From: Strigamia acuminata
Lineage: Eukaryota; Arthropoda; Chilopoda; Geophilomorpha; Linotaeniidae
Assembly: GCA_949358305.1 (NCBI GenBank)
Contig: OX442322.1
Coordinates: 4,402,001-4,466,000 of the forward strand
Reading direction: 5' to 3'
Length of the DNA: 64,000 nucleotides
Below the pieces are notes generated by a model, which saw only the letters and a program-made list of their open reading frames with translations, did no database searches and had not been told where the DNA came from. Shown here one piece after another: positions 17,360 through 28,500 of the stretch (position 1 is the stretch's first letter; each line of letters opens with the position of its first letter). A program made the translations under genes and the position numbers.

Positions 17360-20130
17360 CTATTTATCCATCACGAAAACGTACTCACATGACGCGTTTA
17401 ATCTGGATTTTGCTAACCATTTCGTTAGAAGATCGGCCACATTTAAATCTCCGGAAAGATGTTTAATTAAGAAGGTGCCCTTTTTGTACCAATCTCTAAC
17501 AAAGTGGAGTTTTACGTCAACATGTTTATTGGCTCTATTTTCTATTCTGTTCTTACAATATTGGATAGCCGGCATGCTATCCGCATAGACGCACGGGGTA
17601 TTTCGCTCGACGCAATACATGATGTCGGCGTCGTAAAGGAGCTCAAGCCAAATAACATCTTTCACCCCATCGACCACGGCCGAGAACTCGCTCTCCATGA
17701 TCGACAGGAACGTCATTGACTGTTTGTGGCAATTCTACAAAATCGGAATGCCACCCATGTAGACAATATGCCCCCCAAAGCTTCGTCTCTTGTCCTGATC
17801 AAGGCCAAACGACGCGTCGGTATAAACTGTCAAATTCTCGTTCATGCAATTCGATAGGTTGATCGAATAATTGGATGTTGTTGCCAAGTATCGCAAGACT
17901 TGAAGCAGCATTTTGACATGGCGCGTCAAATGCGTCTCATTGTACTGGGAAAGCACAATCACCGAAAACAATATGTCAGGTCTGGTTTGGCTGGCGATGA
18001 ACAACAGACTCCCGACCAATGATCTATACGGGAAAGAAGTGTCAATCCTTTCGCCAGTTTTCACACTCTGAATTATGGTTCCCGGTGTAACTGGAACTTT
18101 CACCCGGTGACAAGAGTCAATCCCATAAAGCTTACAAAGCTTCTCAATATATTTCCGTTGATGGATCCGAATCATACCTCCGGATCTATCGAACTCGATC
18201 CCCAAAAGAAGAGTTACGGGTCCCAAACTCACAACCTCAAACGATTCCCGCAACCATCATAAAATGCATTTCTCTACATAATCATCCTTCGAGAAGAGAA
18301 CCATGTCATCCACATAAAAGATGATTACAGCGTCATTGTCGAGGGTATAGACGCAGTTTAAACCCAACAACGGTCGCCGTACAAGTACGCGGCCTTGATA
18401 TCCAGGTGTACGTCCCGCCATCCCTTAAGTACTACTAAGGTACAGAAAAATACCATGACTAGCACGAAATTGACCACGGGGAGAAAACCTCCATAAAGTC
18501 AATCCTGGGCTTCTGCTTAAAGCCCTGCGCGACCAGACGGGCTCGATAGCGTTGGACAACACCAGTATGGTCTCGTTTCATCTTGTAGATCCATTTTGAT
18601 CCCAAGAGAGTCGTACCCTCATCCAAAGTTGATTTATCAACCTCTTTGTACGCAGTTCGTTCGTCGAACACATCAATTTCTTCTTTCATGGCTTTTATCC
18701 AATCAGGACGCTTGATGTGGTGCATGGCTTGTTTGTAGGTTTCTGGCTCGACGGCACAAAAACCTGCAAACCCTAACGGTTCACCGTCCCCTTCTAATAT
18801 CTTAAAGTCAAACAGGGACGCATCGTATGCGTACCCTTCCTCGTCGCACCAACGTGCGATATCAACGCCGTTCCTAATTTTGTCTTTCAGGGACGTGATG
18901 TATTTGACATCAATTTGCCCAGCCGTTGCCTCGCCTTTGCGAACGGTTGCCCTGCGTTCCCATTCCGACATGTCGAGTGGCAGCAACTCTGGGTATAACA
19001 CGACGCTCTTTTCCATCTAGACGAGCCACGTCGTGTCTGAACCATAAGAGGAAGTTCAGGTGCCCTGACTTCGTCGTCGGAAATTACTATCATCCCCCTT
19101 CGTCCCACCAATTTCTTCAACTGGATTATCCCCAATATCCCCAATCAGATCATCCTCGACCGTGTCAACCGGAGGTCGTTGCAATACTTGCTTCACAAGC
19201 GGCCTCAACTCAGGCCTAAAAGCGGGCTTTGGGGTTGTGGGTAAAGCAGGTTTCCCTTGTGGAATGGAAGGTGGAATAAGGGGCTGGCCCGGAATCTCCT
19301 GTATCTCGGGAGCCGGTTCCAGAATTGGTTCTGGAATTTCTTCCAGAATCAGGTCCACAGCCACACTGTCGTCGTCAGAAGAAGACCCATTAAATGAACT
19401 CCTACTTAAAATGTCAAAATTGTCGCTAAGACGAGGTAAAGAGCCTTTAGCAGCTGTTTTAAGTTCATACCAAAAATTATTTTCGAAAATTTTCACGTGT
19501 TTCGAGAGAAAAACCTGTCTCCGGTTCAGATCCCAGATCCTGTAACCACGTGTAGACGACGCATATCCGACCAACACCCCTGCCCATGCCCTTTCTTGCA
19601 GTTTCCCAACCCGAGTTTGAGAAGGGATATGAACATAGACCAACAAACCAATGCATTTGATATGGCGCAGGGACAGTTTCTTGCCATAAAACACATTATA
19701 TGGCGTCTTCCCGCCAATCCCCACATGTGGAAACCGATTTTCAAGGTATACAACCAAAACAGCAAGCTCAGCCCATAAGGAAGGGAAAAATTTATTTTCA
19801 AAAAAAAATGTTCGAATCCCATTAACAATGGTCCGGTTCGCCCTTTCCGCGACCGAATTCATTTCCGGGCTGTATGCATTAGTCCTCATACACTTAAGCC
19901 CAATCTTAGACACATAATCGTCCCATTGTCTGGATATAAACTCCCCCCCATTGTCCGTTTTAATGGGTTTCACCTTTTTCGAAGTCGTTCTTTCAATCTC
20001 AAGGAGCCATTGTTTGAAATACCCCAAAACGTCACTTTTCTTCTTCATGATGATAATCCACATAAAGCGGGAAAAATCATCGACAAGAATGAGATAATAG
20101 TGTGCCCCACCTAATGTTTGAACTGGAGCG
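17360..20130 (-). pseudogene. Copia-F pol remnant (integrase, RT, RNase H)
   Basis: Reading leftward it begins abruptly inside the integrase at GPAPVQTLGG, then has the core with TDNGGEFIS and NSVAERANRT (catalytic Glu present), a proline-rich linker, and RT from SKWIYKMKRDHTG to KAAYLYGD. There an internal deletion removes RT sequence before the YVDDMVLFS motif near 18310. RNase H follows (TDASFGLDQDK, then YCKNRIENRANKH) with a frameshift near 17725. It ends at 17360 just before the polypurine tract and 3' LTR. Deletion and frameshifts make it inactive. Its 5' part is replaced by Copia-F' sequence, joined without an LTR. Confidence 0.8.
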
Positions 20131-22864
20131 GGGCCCCACTGCCAATTCTGCAGTTGTAGGAAGCGGTTTTAAAACAGGTGGCACTATTTGTGCAACAGGG
20201 GGAACTTGGCTCGGCAAAATTTGGCCTGGTATAGGAATAGGAACATGAACAGGTGCTAACCTCACTGGTGTTGGCATCTCGTCATCTGACTCATGCTCCA
20301 AATCGCTTACATTAAAGTATTCAAAACCTTGTGATAGTTCCTTTCCCTTTTTAGGAATGTTGTTCCCCTTCTCGTGCCAATATTCATTTTCATTAACGGT
20401 CACGTGTTTTGACCCAAAAATTTTGTTCCGTGCTGGATCCCATATGCGATATCCCTTTGTGTCGGTACAGTAACCTACAAGGGCTCCCACCCAAGCTCTT
20501 GGCTCTAATTTGCTATGTCTTTGTTGCGCAGGGATATGTGTGTAACATTTTGATCCAATGCATCTTAAATGCCTAACTGAAGCCCTTTTGTTATAAAATA
20601 CATTATAGGGGGAACGATTATTTAATTTCGGATGTGGGTATAAGTTTTTAACATAAACAAGAGTTACCGCTAACTCTCCCCACAATCTCTTGGGAAGACC
20701 CGTTTCGATTAGCATTGCTCTCACCCCCTCTAAGATTAGGCGGTTGGCCCGCTCTGCGACAGAGTTCATTTCGGGCGAATAGTCATTCGTCCGCTCGCAT
20801 TCAATTCCTTCTTGTTGAACATAATCTTCCCATTCGGTCAGTTCGTATCGCTTTGACCTTTTTAGATGTCGTACGTTCAATCTCTCTTTGCCAAATCTTA
20901 AAAATCCCTAATACATCACTTTTCTTCTTCATGATGTATATCCACATAATGCGTGAATAATCGTCCACTATAAGTAGGAAATAACTCCCACCCCCAAGGG
21001 TTTTAGTTTGGCTTGCTCCCCAAACGTCCATATGGACAAGGTCTAATATGCCTTTGGTCAAAATTTGTCCAATCGGAGGAAACCCCGCACGCGTTTTTTT
21101 CGCTCTTATGCACGCGTCACACGGGTCCATGTCTTTATTAGACAATTTCACTCCAAAAATATCTGTTGACTTTTCCATGTCAACAATACCCTTCGTGTGT
21201 AAATGTGCCATTCGACCGTGCCAATAAGTAATGTCTAATTCTTTTTCCGCTTTCACATTAGGCTGAACCCCTTTAACTCCGTTGGCTGAAAGCGCACCTG
21301 TGCCGGATCCACTCTGTGCCACTTTCGCCTGCAAATCAACTAAAGTCCCCAGAGTTTTACTGCCCTTAATGCCTTTTGGTGTTTTTAACACCTCGTTATA
21401 AGACGGTTTCGTAATTTCGCTCGCCTGCGTTACGCATTCACTCGAGTTAGAATTAGATAAAACGTTATTGTTAACAGTATCAACATTTTCAGTAACACTT
21501 AATTGGTTAGTGCTTCCGCATGCGTCGGAATTGCACTTGCATTTACAGAAGGAACCGCAATCTGACAAGAACTCTTGTACATTCTGTCCGACTGACGCAT
21601 GGCTGTCAGTATTGGTTCCGTAATCCGTTGTTTGAAAATGACCATTTTCCCTTCACCAACTCGGGTTATATACCCAGCCTCATCAGTGCGACCGAGGGAA
21701 ATCAAATTTTTAGTAAAATTTGGTGCGTAAAACACATTCTTTAATATGAATGGGTGCCCTTGAGATTTATCTTTCGATTCCAATTTAATATCTCCCACCC
21801 CGTCAATTTTGGATGAACCCTCACCCAATTGCACTGAATAATTGGAAAAAGGCTTATAATTCACAAAACCATGTTTAGTGAAGGTAAAATGGTCCGTGGC
21901 ACCAGTGTCTACGTACCACGCCATGTCTTGCACTCCCGATGATGTAACAAATGAAGACACGGTTGTCGTTGATTGTCCAATAGTCTGCTGAAGCGATGTG
22001 TAGAATCCTTCCAGTTCCTCAGAAGAGCTCAGGTTAACTTTTCTTCCCCGTGCACGTCCTCGGCCTTTGCCGCGTCCACGAGACTGAGAAATATTTGATG
22101 CAGATTTGGTCGGTACAATCGTAAAGCCCTGTTTCGATGAAGGGCAATCGCGTGAAGTGTCCTTTTCCGCCGCAGTTGTAGCAAACAACTCCTTTTTGTT
22201 GCGGTTTTTGCGGATTCATCGCATAAGCACCAGATGCAGATGCGTCTCCTGACGCAGTTCCACCATGGGTCCTGTTGTACTCAGCAAGGAGCCTTTCTTT
22301 GACTTTAGCCACTGTAAAGTCGGCCTTATCCCAGTGGTACACAATGGATTTTAATGCCTCGTATTCAGGCCCGAGGAAATCCAAATATTGGAACGCGATT
22401 TCCTTTTCCGTTAAAGTAATATCCACGTCCTTTAACTCTATCGCCTTCCTGTCCACCCTAGAGGTGAACACGACCATATCATCTCCTGGAAGCATTTGGA
22501 GCTGTAAAAACTCCCGGCGTAGCCTGGCTTGTCGCGCCATCGTGGTCGGCTGGTACGCCGTTTTCAGTGCGTCCCCCGCTTCTTTTGTCGTTTTATGTGT
22601 GACAGCAACTCCTTTCTGCGCTTCTGTGCAGCCGAGACAAATGGAGGAACGTGCACGGGATTCACGTGCCTGAAAATCACGCTTTTCCTTCGGGGAGGCC
22701 GTAGGGGCCAACGCTGGTTCGGTTCCAACCACGTGAGCCCAAACCCCTTGATGTTCCAAGTAAAGCTGCATATCTACAGCCCACGAGTCATAATTATTAC
22801 CATCAAGTTTGCGAATGTTTGCATTGAATGGCTTGGAAAAATCTTCTATATTTTCACTAGCCAT
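20131..22864 (-). pseudogene. Copia-F' gag-pol remnant (Gag to integrase)
   Basis: It starts at ATG 22864 (MASENIEDFSKPF...). A Gag domain is followed by a knuckle VVCYNCGGKGHF where the frame shifts near 22180. A basic RGRGKGRGRARG linker comes next, then protease WYVDTGATDHFT, the integrase zinc region (HGRMAHLHTKG, CDACIRAKK), and a core with HMDVWG, a second frame break near 20850 and NSVAERANRLI (catalytic Glu present). It ends in a proline-rich segment at the junction with Copia-F near 20131. RT and RNase H are absent. The leader and LTR lie at 22865-23320 and 31311-32513, split by Copia-B. Confidence 0.8.
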
Positions 22865-23320
22865 GATGCGATGCGTAGCACAAACACAAAATCACTTACA
22901 CTTGGCAAATCACACCAAAAATACACTTTTCCCCAACCAAAATGAAGGAGAAAAATCACAATCTGCCCGTGGACTGATCCCACTAAGTGAGATGAAAAAC
23001 TCCAATACAGTATTTCCCAAGTTCCGACCGGTGCTCCTGGGCCCGCGGGACACTTGGTGGCCAGAAATAGCCTGTATGGAAATAGGATTTCGCTACGCGA
23101 ATGCGTAAAGGGCGGAAAACAAACAAAGGGACCCCAAAACAAAAACTTATAGCTATACAGAGTTTCACGACCCAAATAAATCAAGAAATAAACACTAGAT
23201 CGCTGTGAAGATGACTTCAATGTTGTCTTCAATGCTGAAATCTGTTGACTTTCACTTGTGCACCTGGCACAAGGCTTAACCGGTCCCTCCGATGCGCGAA
23301 TACACTTCACGTGCAAATCC
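22865..23320 (-). other. Copia-F' leader, distal part
   Basis: Untranslated leader next to the gag ATG, ending at the Copia-B insertion with AATCC (23316-23320) as TSD. No gene is seen. With 31311-31969 the leader totals about 1.1 kb. Confidence 0.65.
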
Positions 23321-24444
23321 TGTTGGTCTATAGGACCGCCAGTTATGTCGATGTGACATAAAATCATATTCTTATTGGTTAATTATTTAACTCCGATGTA
23401 TTTATCTCGTTTTTATTTATATCAGATGATATTTGTTTATTTAGATCTTATACATTTGTTTATTGCTATTTAACACACAGCATCATGCTGTGTCCAGTGT
23501 TTCCTATTAATTCTCAATTTATTTGATTATATAATTCCAATTCACGACACCAGGTGTCGTTTTTGTATCACTTGCTTTTCCAAGATGGCGGCGACCAGCG
23601 CCTGGCTCTCGCCTCATGGTTTTTCATATGTTTTCCCACTTGTATGTGAGTATTTTCCTTTGATTAAATTGCTTTTATGTTTTTAAGCACTTGTACGTTT
23701 AATCCCCGGCATATAAGCGAGGTTTCGCGGCCGTTTCGTCCGTTCATTATTGCCGAAGTCGCCCATACTGTTATGTGGGATTTAGGCCCACTTGAGGCTA
23801 CCCACACAACTGAGATGTGATAGGAAATAAAGAGTCATTTTAATTAGGTTTAAATTCAATCTAGTTTTTATTTAACCAGACAGCAAAGCTGTTTGATTAT
23901 TCCTTCAAATGGATGGGTTTACACTGTTTACATTGGCAAATAACTTAAACTCAAATGATACAATTATCAAAACATAAATCATACAATAATCCAAATAAAT
24001 TATATGAACTCTACAAAACACTTTGAATTGAGATGTAACCTGAAATCATTAAATGGTGATTAAATTGATAACAATTTCCGCAGCCAGCCAAGAACAGGCT
24101 GACATTGGATAGGAGGGATTTGAGTTCACCCTCAAGTGAGAGCTGGAAGAGAACTGTCGAACTTGGGCGGATTCACTTAACAGGAAAGCTCCTGTTACCC
24201 CCTTTAACTAATTGATAAGTCCAGTGACGAGGCAATGGTGTAATCGATTGCCAACGCCATCTATGGACGAAATTTAGCAACTTTTATCCGAATTATAGCC
24301 GAATTACGCGCTACGGGTCGTCCGTTGATCGGTACGGCCTGTACGCGTAGCAATACGCGCGTACGAGGTGTACGACGCGTTTTTGCTCATTTGCGCCCGA
24401 GACTTCGAGCATTTTTGGTTGTTTTCCTCTGCTGCCAACCTACA
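23321..24444 (+). repeat. Copia-B 5' LTR (contains a solo LTR)
   Basis: LTR sequence occupies 23321-23768 and 24357-24444. Palindromes include TTATGTC/GACATAA, ACAGCAT/ATGCTGT and ACGACACC/GGTGTCGT. Its last 20 bases can pair with the PBS. Confidence 0.93.
23769..24352. repeat. Solo LTR (Gypsy-type) inside the Copia-B 5' LTR
   Basis: Comparison with the intact 3' LTR at 30770 delimits the insert exactly: TGTTATGTGGG at the left, GTAGCA at the right, 4-bp TSD ATAC on both sides. A 4-bp TSD and TG/CA ends suggest Gypsy. It is non-coding and contains a TAACAGGA/TCCTGTTA hairpin with a 4-base loop. Orientation is unknown. Confidence 0.9.
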
Positions 24445-24464
24445 ATTGGTAGCAGAGGATGGTT
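24425..24464 (+). promoter_or_regulatory. Copia-B primer binding site and U5-PBS hairpin
   Basis: The PBS TGGTAGCAGAGGATGGTT (24447-24464) matches the initiator tRNA-Met 3' end, two bases after the LTR. The LTR end TCCTCTGCTGCCA (24425-24437) pairs with TGGTAGCAGAGGA (24447-24459) over 13 positions with one G-U pair, so the primer site can be masked in the RNA. Confidence 0.8.
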
Positions 24465-25548
24465 TTCATCCTTTGAACGCTTATTTTCCACTAACCGCTG
24501 CAGAAAATTCGCGTTTTTCGCAATTTTCGCGGCAATTTTTGTATTTTCAGGTGTTTGCGACGATTTTCGCTATTTTCGGGACGTTTCGCGCCGCCGAATC
24601 AACCCTGGATTTATACAACGTCACGACGACGTTGTACACCAATTGTTTTCACCATTTATCGCCGAAAATTCCGCGAGTTTCGCAAATTTTCGTACGAATT
24701 TATATTTTCAGGTTTCTCGCCATTTTCAAGCTGGATTTCCGTGATTTCAACGTCGACAACGTTCTACCGACGTTCACAAGCAACCTGCGCTACGCTTCAC
24801 GTGATTCTCCAGCTAATTTCGTCCGAAATTGTGCGGCCTCGCAAATTTCAAGGCGAATTTTCGTATTTTTTTCAGATTTTCGACGATTTTCCGTTTCGCC
24901 AACGTCGACGAGACGTTTCACAACGAGAAACGAGCCGATTCTCGCTTCATGCACCCCGGCGTGCATGTAGTATCGCCGATTTTTGATTATTACGTCGTTT
25001 TCAACGCTTTAAGTGAAGAGCCTCGATTTAATCGAGAAGAATTCGGTTTTTCGAAGCCGAATTGCGCTTTTCTAGCGGGTTTTTCGAGAAAACCCGTCTC
25101 GTGCTTTGCCGCGAGCCCGTGTGACCTTCCACGGGAGATTCATCTATTTCTCCTTCCTGTCGTTTATTATATTGTTAGTTTTAAGTGGGTATTTTGGAAG
25201 GGATCTTTTAGCATCGACACTGCCCTACGGACAAGTCTGTCCAAGCGGTGTTCGTATTCTAAAGCAAGGCTGAGCCCTGCGCCACCTAGCACTCCCGCAG
25301 CCCCAGGTGGCTATAAAGGAAGCCAGGGGGACACTTGCTTTAGGTTCTCAGCCGATTGTAGCATCGGCTCCCCTTCTGGTGATATCCGCTTTGAACCACG
25401 TGGGAGGTGATTTAGTGAATAGTGCAACGATTTTGTGTGAACAAACATTCGTCCACACCTTTTTGTGCCTTAGTGAAGTGCTTCGATCGCCGTTATACCA
25501 TTCTCCTGAGTCCGTGTATTTTGCGTGGTGCGCCGAATCTTCGCAGCG
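24465..25548 (+). other. Copia-B leader with conserved hairpin array
   Basis: Five hairpins stand in series: CTCGAT/ATCGAG at 25022-25036, a 10-pair stem with UUCG loop at 25040-25063, CGGGTTTT/AAAACCCG at 25076-25096, CTCGTG/CGCGAG at 25098-25115, and CCCGTG/CACGGG at 25116-25135. A GCCACCT/AGGTGGC stem at about 25281-25311 and AGCCGAT/ATCGGCT at 25350-25369 follow. All have counterparts in the Copia-C leader. The region also holds long open frames without a known product. Confidence 0.75.
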
Positions 25549-28500
25549 ATGCAAAAGACAACGGAAACGACGGTCAGCAGGATTCCCATCCTCTCTGTTG
25601 GGAATTACGAGCCCTGGCAGAGAGCAATGCGGATGCTTTTGAAATCCGAGGGCCTTTGGAGGCATGTGACGGAAGAGAAGGAGGCAGATCATCTTTTGAC
25701 TTTAACGGACAAAGAAAAAGAACGTTACATGGTTAAAAAGGACAAAGCTCTCGGACACATCTACATGTATGTCAGCGAACCGAAACGTTCGGCCCTGGAC
25801 AATTGTGATACTCCCAAACAGGCATGGGACGTCCTGGCTAAAGCGTACGCGCCTAGTTCGCGGGCACGACGGGCAGCATTACGGTCTGAGTTCTTGACCC
25901 TACATCTAGAACCCAATGAGGAAATGCAGGATTTTATCAATCGAGTGGATCACTTCGTCCGTCAATTGGCAGATATCAAAGAAGTTACGACACCCGATCA
26001 TCATGCATATCAATACCTCAACCGACTCCCGCCCGAATACGCTCAAGCAACGTTCGCCATATATCATTGGCCCTATCCAGAATTCACACCGACCAAGGTT
26101 GCTGAACAGTTGATTGCCGAATATCTACGATTAAAACCGATGAGACTGCATAATGTACACTCGTCTTCTGTGCATTCGTCTGTAAAAGGCCAACAATCCC
26201 GGAAATATTCTCGTCCTCGTCGACTGTTATCGGAAATTACATGTTTCAACTGCAATGAGATGGGCCACTACGCGAACAAGTGTCCCCATCCACGGCGGGA
26301 GGATCGCAATCAACCCTCGGCATCAGCTTCTTTTCAACGCTCTCGAAGCAAGAGCAAGAAGCGCAACAAAAACTCCGCGCCAAAACCAGATGATACGCGT
26401 CCGCGAGGTTGTTCTCGTCCAACACGAGAAGGGACATTCTTCGCCAGTGCCCCACAAGCCCCAGCGCGCCCAGTCGCTCATTTCATGCAATCCAACGAAT
26501 GGATTGTCGACTGTGGCGCGACGGACCACGTTTCGTATGTTCGAGCTTGGTTTACGGATTTTGTGGACATCGTGCCTTTCGACATCGAACTCGGACGAGG
26601 CAAGTCCAAGGTGACTGGGAAAGGAAATGTCCGACTGCTTACAAGGATAGACGACTGCAATTGTATCGTGAATTTGACGAATGTACTTTTCGCACCGAAC
26701 TTCGAAGCCAATTTGATTTCGGTTTCTAAAATTGATAAAACACGACGTCATCACATACACTTCTACAACGGTGAAGTCAATATCTACCAATCGGACATTC
26801 GGAGCTCTATTCTCCGGGCAAAGGAGAAGGCAGGATTATATTATGTGGACGGTTTATGTTCAACACCTTCTGTGTCTACGACGGTTTCAGCTTCGGTGTC
26901 GACGACAATTCCGCCACCAATTCAGCAACCGCCAGTTCAGACTTATGTCACCACAGAAGTGGATTTTGAGAACATTCCGAAACCGAAAAGGGGCAAATCG
27001 GGTCAGGACTATATTACGGATTTTCGCATTCAAATGCCACCAATTCCGAAGCAAATTCCGAATCAAATTGTCAATCCTATCCAGTCTCAAACTGCTCCCA
27101 AATCCACCAATGTCCAGCCTGATCCTCCTGTCCAATCCTATTCCAACGTTCTCCAATCCATTCCGACCACGCCATTACCTAATACTCCTCCTGCCATACC
27201 TCCTCCTCCGAGCAATCCTTCTAAGTCACCAAGGAAGGCAGTTGCTAGCCCTGCAAACGTAAAGGATGCTACAGGTCTATGGCATAGCAGATTAGGGCAT
27301 TTGCACACAAATGCAATGCGCCTGTTGGCGAATAACGACCAAGTTTACGGAATGGAACCTGGAGAAGTCAAACAGGAACTCGCTTGCAACGACTGTCGTC
27401 TTGCAAAATCAATTAAAATTTCACACAAACCGGATCTTCACCCGAGTACTGCAAAAGCGCTCGACCTCCTGCATATGGACGTGTGGGGACCGGCTCCTGC
27501 AACATCTTTCGGTGGAGCTCGTTTCGTTCTAACGATCATTGATGACGCTACACGATATACTTGGATTACCCCATTGGCGCAAAAGTCCCAAGTCTTCGCA
27601 TGTTTAAAGACTTTGCCGCTAGAGTCGAACGGGTTGCGAATACAACGATCAAGGCCATTCGCACAGACCGTGGCGGAGAATTCATGTCCAATGAATTCGA
27701 GCGCTATTTGAAGGACAAAGGGATCCAAAGGCAGCGAACGAACCCATCGAGTCCACAGATGAATGGAACGGCCAAACGCATTAACAGAACGATGGCAGAC
27801 AACATTCGCGCGATTCATGAAGAAACCAAACTTCCGGCCGGTCTATGGGCAGAGCTTGCAGTAACTTTCGCTTATATCAAGAACAGAAGCCCTCATTCAC
27901 GCTTGAAAAATCAAGTTCCATACATACTTTGGCGTGAACGGGCATTCTCGTTACGACACTTACGAAAGATCGGATCTAAATGTTGGGTCCACTACACAGC
28001 GCCAGGCCGTAAAAAGCTTGAGCCACGCGCATGGGAAGGATACCTCGTTGGTTACGCGGTTGCAACACGTGGCTACAGGATTTGGAATCCCATCGACAAT
28101 AAAGTCACCGAATCAGCCCACGTCCGCATAGACGAACATCAGTCGTACCGCAAATTTCTACGAAATATACCAAATGGCAACAACGAGTCCTTTTACGAAC
28201 CCAACAATGAACAACAAAGAGTGTCATTCAACGACACTGTCCAATATGCGGACTGGTCGATCAAGCCAGCATCAGATGATGAGCATTCGATATCCGAAGA
28301 AAAATCTGTATCTAAGTCGGCTTCTAAATCAAAGACGCCACCTATGCAGATTGTCCACATTCCACCCCCATCAACGCCGGAACGACAGTTATTAAAACTT
28401 TGTGCATCAACATTGCTGACTCCAGCTCGTGGTTCCGTATCACATCCGATTACTAATGAGGAACACGAACAAATAGCTGAAGGGCAGGACACCGACGATG

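Noticed and set aside
24325-25410. Overlapping open frames of 139-200 codons in the Copia-B leader, one with clear similarity to a frame in the Copia-C leader
   Set aside because: The similarity tracks the RNA hairpins, with changes paired across stems rather than favouring silent sites. Composition is dominated by Phe/Arg/Ser from TTTTCG-type words. A leader protein cannot be fully excluded.
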